Shown here piece after piece: positions 33,001 through 35,478 of a stretch of 35,478 nucleotides of DNA; the stretch's first letter is position 1, and each line of letters starts with the position of its first letter. The notes beneath the pieces were generated by a model. It made no database searches, was not told where the DNA came from, and saw only the letters and a program-made list of their open reading frames with translations. Where the stretch lies: positions 1-35,478 of the forward strand of contig JAGXRB010000049.1 of assembly GCA_018336075.1 (NCBI GenBank). Reading direction: 5' to 3'. The position numbers were made by a program, and so were the translations under genes. This DNA is from Bacteroidota bacterium. GTDB lineage: Bacteria > Bacteroidota > Bacteroidia > Bacteroidales > F082.

Positions 33001-35478
33001 TAGTAGTTAGCAGGATTAAAGCTAGCTCCAATAGTTGTATTTGCAGCTGCAAGAACGATACCAGGACTTTGGTCAGCGATTGTAACCACTTTTCCGGTAC
33101 CAGGCCATTTTGTATCAAATGTAGCAACTGCAGTTTGGGTGCCTACAGAAAGTTTTGTTGCATCACCTGCAATAATATTCTGCCATGTTGAAGTGGCTCC
33201 AATTGTTGCTATCTTGCCGTCTGTAGTGCCATCAAACACCTTATCTGCAATTGTTACAGCAGTAAATACGAGCGAGCGAGGTGTTACATGACCTGTCAGG
33301 GTACCAACAACCAACTGATAGTTAGGAGCAGGTGTTCCGATAAGGCTCATTGTATGTGTAACTGTTTTTGGAGTAGATCCACTGATATTAGCACCTTCAT
33401 GAGGAGCAGCTGTGCCAACAAAAGTACCAGTTGTGTGATTTGTTAAAGTAACAACATCACCTGCAACAAGGTTTCCAGCATTAAGAATTGCATTAGCAAT
33501 GGTAGCAACATTTGTTCCATCATAAACTCTTGTTGGTACAGTAGCGTTGATAACATTCAATTCTCTTCTGGTGATATTTGCAGTTGTGGTTTTAGTAGAA
33601 GTACCAACACCAGGAGCCAACTGATAGAAATCAGTAAGACTTGTAAGGGTGAAATTCTTGAATGTTACAGTTTTACCTACACCAGCATTGGCATTGTCGA
33701 ATGTTACAGAAGCAACACCTACATTTGGAGCCGATTGACCAGGATATAAAGGACCAGTATAAAGAACTGTGTATGTTTCAACTAAATTATCACCGTCATA
33801 CGTCTTATTACCAGCAGTTACAGTAATGTCAGCCAATGTTACCTCTTTTTTGAATGTAGCAGTCATAAACTTACCACAATCCATTGTAAGAGAAACAGGA
33901 TTAACCATGCCTGTGTATGCCTGAGTCCAGCCTGTGAATACATAGCCAGCATTTGGAATAGCCTGCAGGGTGATTAATTCATTGGTAGAGAATCCTGTTA
34001 CGGTTGAACCAACTATTGGTCCAACGATGTTTCCTGCAACAGAGTTATCCTCTTTGCGAACAACAACGCTTCCATAACCCACGATAGTAACAACGAGATC
34101 GGCAGGACCATCAATGATGGTAAGTGTACCGCTTACAGTTGAGACATTGGAATAATTAAGTGGATTTCCAGTGTGTAGCGTATAGGTTACAATACCGATA
34201 GTGTATAAGCCAGGATCATTTCCAGCAGGAGTGCGGGAAAGTGTTGCTGTTACATAATCACTGCCGTAAAGACCAGTAGTTGTAAATGTGAAAGTTGGAT
34301 CGTCAGCACATCTGAACTTTGATTTATCATCAGCTGTGATTACCACAGGAGTAGATGTAGGATTAATCGTAAACACACCTGGATTACCACCAGCTGCAGG
34401 CACTGCAACTGCAGCATATGTGATATCATAGTTTGCAGTTACGTTATTGTTTCCAGCGTCAGAAATAGTGATTGGGCTGGTAATATAGTTATATGTACCA
34501 ACATTTTCACCAGCTTCGCGGCTGAGTGTGCCTGTCCATGTATGAGTAGCAGCAAGGGTTGAACCAGCAGCCAGACTGTATTGTAATACAGGATCTGGTT
34601 GGCCATAATTCTTGGCTTGTCCTTGTGGAACATTTACAGTAATAGCACGTTTGCTAATTGTAGCACTTGGATTAGCAGGAACAATAAAGTTATAGTTACC
34701 AGCATCAGCACCTGTTATACCCAAAGTGGTAGTAACTGACCATGTACCTGCATTTGCAGATGCAAAATTACCAGTTGAACCATTTGTGAACGAAACATCA
34801 TCACTACCCAATAAGTTAGTGAATGCAGGATTCAAGACCGCAACGGTAGTACCGTCATATTGCTTGTTATCTGCTGTAACAGTTGCATTCAGGTCTCTTG
34901 CAGTAATATTGGCTGAAAGCACAGGGCTGACAGGTTGAATGTAATTGTTGATATTACCTGTAGTGGCAGTAACTGTCATAGTGGTAGTAACAACTTTACC
35001 AATTCCAACATGTTTAGTGTCAAAAGCACCAACAGTGCCGTTTACTAATTGAAGTTCATCAGTATAAGCAGCACCGTTTAAAATTGCACCGCCAACAACA
35101 GCGACTGTGTTTCCATTATAAACTTTGTTCTGAGCAACAGCACCAGTAATGGTGAGTTGTTTAGGTGTGATGGTAAAGTCAGCGCTAGTAAATGTAACAC
35201 TATAGTTACCAATACTAAATGGAGGGTTATCAGCTAATAGCGTACCAATAGTTATTGAATATGTACCTACATTCTCAAGAAGACTTGTACGGGATAACGC
35301 ACCAATAAACGCCTGACCAGGTGCTAGACCTGTGTTGACGCCTGAATTGGTAGTGTAAGCAAATACTGGGTCAGCGGTTCCATAAACTTTGGATTGGCCG
35401 GGTGTAGCAGTAATTGTTAATGGACGAGCCGTGATGTTAGCCGTTAGAGTTGTTGTTCCAACAAAAGCATAGTTACCA
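27078..35478 (-). CDS. Giant MBG/InlB-repeat surface protein with dockerin-like, cohesin-like and T9SS domains (5' end missing)
   Basis: The frame is open to the window edge, so at least 2799 residues are encoded and the N-terminus lies beyond 35478; the Met at 34979 is internal because YDG-type coding sequence continues upstream of it. From the visible N-terminus: alternating MBG-type and YDG-type domains (motifs KVYNGNTVAV, KQYDGTTVAV, RVYDGTNVA, KVFDGTT) to about 32950, with one InlB-like unit inside; two Big_5-like Ig domains (about 32950-32100); a long series of InlB/Flg_new-like repeats (GY.F..W...; to about 28390); a carboxypeptidase-regulatory-like beta domain joined to a dockerin-like segment (about 28385-27950, ADVNSMGGVTALDALTILYR); a cohesin-like domain (about 27780-27370); and a T9SS type A sorting domain beginning YPNPF (about 27340-27078). 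Likely a surface or extracellular-matrix protein secreted by T9SS; function unknown. Confidence 0.88.
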   Translation of the reverse strand, partial: GNYAFVGTTTLTANITARPLTITATPGQSKVYGTADPVFAYTTNSGVNTGLAPGQAFIGALSRTSLLENVGTYSITIGTLLADNPPFSIGNYSVTFTSADFTITPKQLTITGAVAQNKVYNGNTVAVVGGAILNGAAYTDELQLVNGTVGAFDTKHVGIGKVVTTTMTVTATTGNINNYIQPVSPVLSANITARDLNATVTADNKQYDGTTVAVLNPAFTNLLGSDDVSFTNGSTGNFASANAGTWSVTTTLGITGADAGNYNFIVPANPSATISKRAITVNVPQGQAKNYGQPDPVLQYSLAAGSTLAATHTWTGTLSREAGENVGTYNYITSPITISDAGNNNVTANYDITYAAVAVPAAGGNPGVFTINPTSTPVVITADDKSKFRCADDPTFTFTTTGLYGSDYVTATLSRTPAGNDPGLYTIGIVTYTLHTGNPLNYSNVSTVSGTLTIIDGPADLVVTIVGYGSVVVRKEDNSVAGNIVGPIVGSTVTGFSTNELITLQAIPNAGYVFTGWTQAYTGMVNPVSLTMDCGKFMTATFKKEVTLADITVTAGNKTYDGDNLVETYTVLYTGPLYPGQSAPNVGVASVTFDNANAGVGKTVTFKNFTLTSLTDFYQLAPGVGTSTKTTTANITRRELNVINATVPTRVYDGTNVATIANAILNAGNLVAGDVVTLTNHTTGTFVGTAAPHEGANISGSTPKTVTHTMSLIGTPAPNYQLVVGTLTGHVTPRSLVFTAVTIADKVFDGTTDGKIATIGATSTWQNIIAGDATKLSVGTQTAVATFDTKWPGTGKVVTIADQSPGIVLAAANTTIGASFNPANYYVHYPIVTTGRIVKPVYAMFTPTYPVVRPTTLPMENVAIETPIIVEFSEVVKDVHGQDLPNSDLGDFFVVEYAAPGSTTFTTVPNWSANRDGNKVTFNLGGNLAWNTQYKIRFREIYQAGSTTPGTAPVIWTLDGAARNPETPGALVESKEIHFRTLSYENWVKPDVTPYGSGIALCNQTIKLTFKNPVKYRNTNEITDNPKHKFSLQYLSTTTGWTNIDPTLWSVSIDVAGNPKVFTFTYSQPFAYNTQYRIKNNIGVDGNYGFIDKVTGQIWLGNEVEYTHSQGTNGWQWTSTPMYPVTLSVTPLAAFGAAPFNSISLANAPVSTVSTTATISVGVASTTSIQLTAVAGEGYKFTSWSKTTDGGTSWTQLGVASFPYQFTLNHAANAPTCTQTVGYRANFALNNYKVSRVITAVGAGSSTLTVTGQTANPSNHNHGTTAVWTATPAPGKQHTDWTFTGFPTVGTYSRVVTYGNINGATPTPGTVSIVFNGSTLVDAGNYTITATYSEFVPQLKASAGFAGTGDQPMSMIGLIQFTTNFVSSLSNPGIESPNFQNLQYQQVNVKYDTIVTLLAHSAPCIYTFVKWQYYDVATSMWVDYVTTGNPLGANPITFKMDRNIRFKAVYKNTDNVLVSATAMNTDWGSVAVYNNPLRREGDLIQFNGAPVGGASQNFVPGTTLYLTVFPEPEYQSYRWELAGTNTTTSTVIHTGDLEDRSYYTYVVDCVPANLKAIIGLKEYKVTVRSLNKNEGTINASTPAHPAFVAAESKTVTGFKFTTAANPGTLNSGIGDFQRNQTVVFAATATGTFAFEHWVDNNNPSVIVSELNPYTETVLGNRDLRAVFVSTLPPAPTYALSVIANPAQGAVAHVVQTTETVVTNPVTGIYNTVAAQSSTWTFKALPKAGYSFTNWTITGASVVTTTASTTLTMPAGAVTLTANFAPTQYTVYVNVRTHLRADPITNFTVVNYGGTVTPVSGTYTAGSTINLVATPASGFRFVNWMSGTVNPENLGTRILRGTHISDSPAYTYTVPAVAGNAPMNVYAIFIEISDFPTPYPVLDLYTEAVPAGVGVQTGAAKYAYGVQALVTAQATTPGWQFSSWSSNVIPADNYVNMIGHATATATYTRIPYMLYVQETTALGTVSGTSSFFYNSLPIPVAAAPKPSTNPLYTNVFQGWYTDFARTIPLLDAGGNVVTNPEFNFIPYVLPAPQTSVTIYAKFGQVTNTFSVTAQTALNTPANLNPIVGTATVTPAAATYNYGQALVVSTTPNPNNGYAFQYWTDPTGLLYIEQQSFNHVVTENMQFIAVYSLIPYTVTASAQMGGTVTPVTATYTIGQTATVVAAADMGYQFDGWEVVSGTVTFTATNTTASFVMPGSNVVLLAKFSKIPYTVTATAETGGTATPATQTKNYGDAVTVTANALAGYTFNGWVDVVGATVTNTMNPLSFTMPNNNVSLKASFVATPYTVSVIAVPANGGTFSAVNPTYTVGQAVAVTATPAAGFEFTGWAAVGVTPVNLASPTVSFNMPAGNVTLTATFAPLGNTLSGSIKYFNQFESMLPVKSDFTVGLYDGASLVGTSTLTAAGRYSFTGIQPGLNYTVRVMASGINTPLGGVSAADALVVNYMVIQSPVTANFPWVNATGATPPVYTPFGIKVADVNSMGGVTALDALTILYRTVDNITSYPNTPDFQVAAGEVASYTAKTYPQAPGNVFSFAAGTYSGSWTGKAGQTIMNLYFVATGDINASYVPQSAKAKVNLNYSGQISAKVGDVVSIPVSIDQAAQIGAMTLGLSFNNNLLEVLSVEGYAVYTVDNKNGTIRIADMNLDAKNVSANDDIVIITAKVLAPIEANTRYFEIDEAEFANRAAAVIDGITLTAKSITGEALSVLEAGDLISSAYPNPFKDMATINFTLPEAGKVTIVVYNKFGQEVKTLVNENREAGVQYNVELNSYDLDGSGTYFYRILVEGTAKTYTANGTLILVK

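Noticed and set aside
34977-34979. ATG taken as start of the second giant gene
   Set aside because: The frame stays open to 35478 and encodes further YDG/MBG-type domains (for example AQNKVYNGNTVAVVGG), so this Met is internal.

Overview
The window reads as chromosomal DNA of a Bacteroidota bacterium, probably from the Bacteroidales/Marinilabiliales side of the phylum. Reasons: two giant secreted proteins and a subtilase end in C-terminal domains of the type IX secretion (T9SS) type; several genes are preceded by the phylum's TAnnTTTG -7 promoter element rather than by a Shine-Dalgarno sequence; intergenic DNA is AT-rich; and the domain vocabulary (cohesin-like, InlB/Flg_new-like, MBG/YDG, GEVED, choice-of-anchor J) is typical of this phylum. 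No phage, plasmid, IS, CRISPR or rRNA is visible.

Layout. 1-2190: the 3' end of metH followed by metF, the methyl branch of one-carbon metabolism. 2191-2733: a CAT-anticodon tRNA on the minus strand, followed downstream by a tandem array of degenerate tRNA-plus-terminator copies in which two segments of the tRNA are replaced by 18-bp palindromes; this is the most unusual structure in the window. 2838-5568: a HAD phosphatase converging on dusB, then a CPBP membrane protease divergent from dusB. 5709-8450: a secreted subtilisin-like protease. 8711-9928: a phosphofructokinase with the residues of the pyrophosphate-dependent type. 9995-12151: a 2-hydroxyacid dehydrogenase of the phosphoglycerate dehydrogenase type and an uncharacterised lipoprotein, on the minus strand. 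12308-16581: a tight three-gene run (RND/MMPL exporter, glucose-1-phosphate thymidylyltransferase, polyprenyl diphosphate synthase) converging on an ABC-F ATPase gene (16575-18536).

18756-35478: two giant minus-strand genes. The first is complete (2686 aa): signal peptide, five cohesin-like domains, six tandem 75-aa InlB-like units, two choice-of-anchor J domains, a GEVED domain, an FN3 domain that appears split by a large insertion, and a T9SS sorting domain. The second has no start inside the window (at least 2799 aa visible): MBG/YDG-type domains, Ig-like domains, many InlB-like repeats, a dockerin-like segment, one cohesin-like domain and a T9SS sorting domain. They look like cell-surface or matrix proteins; possible cohesin-dockerin pairing between them is inference only.

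Most housekeeping calls rest on motifs read directly in the translations. Substrate-level claims are family-based inference. No database search was run.
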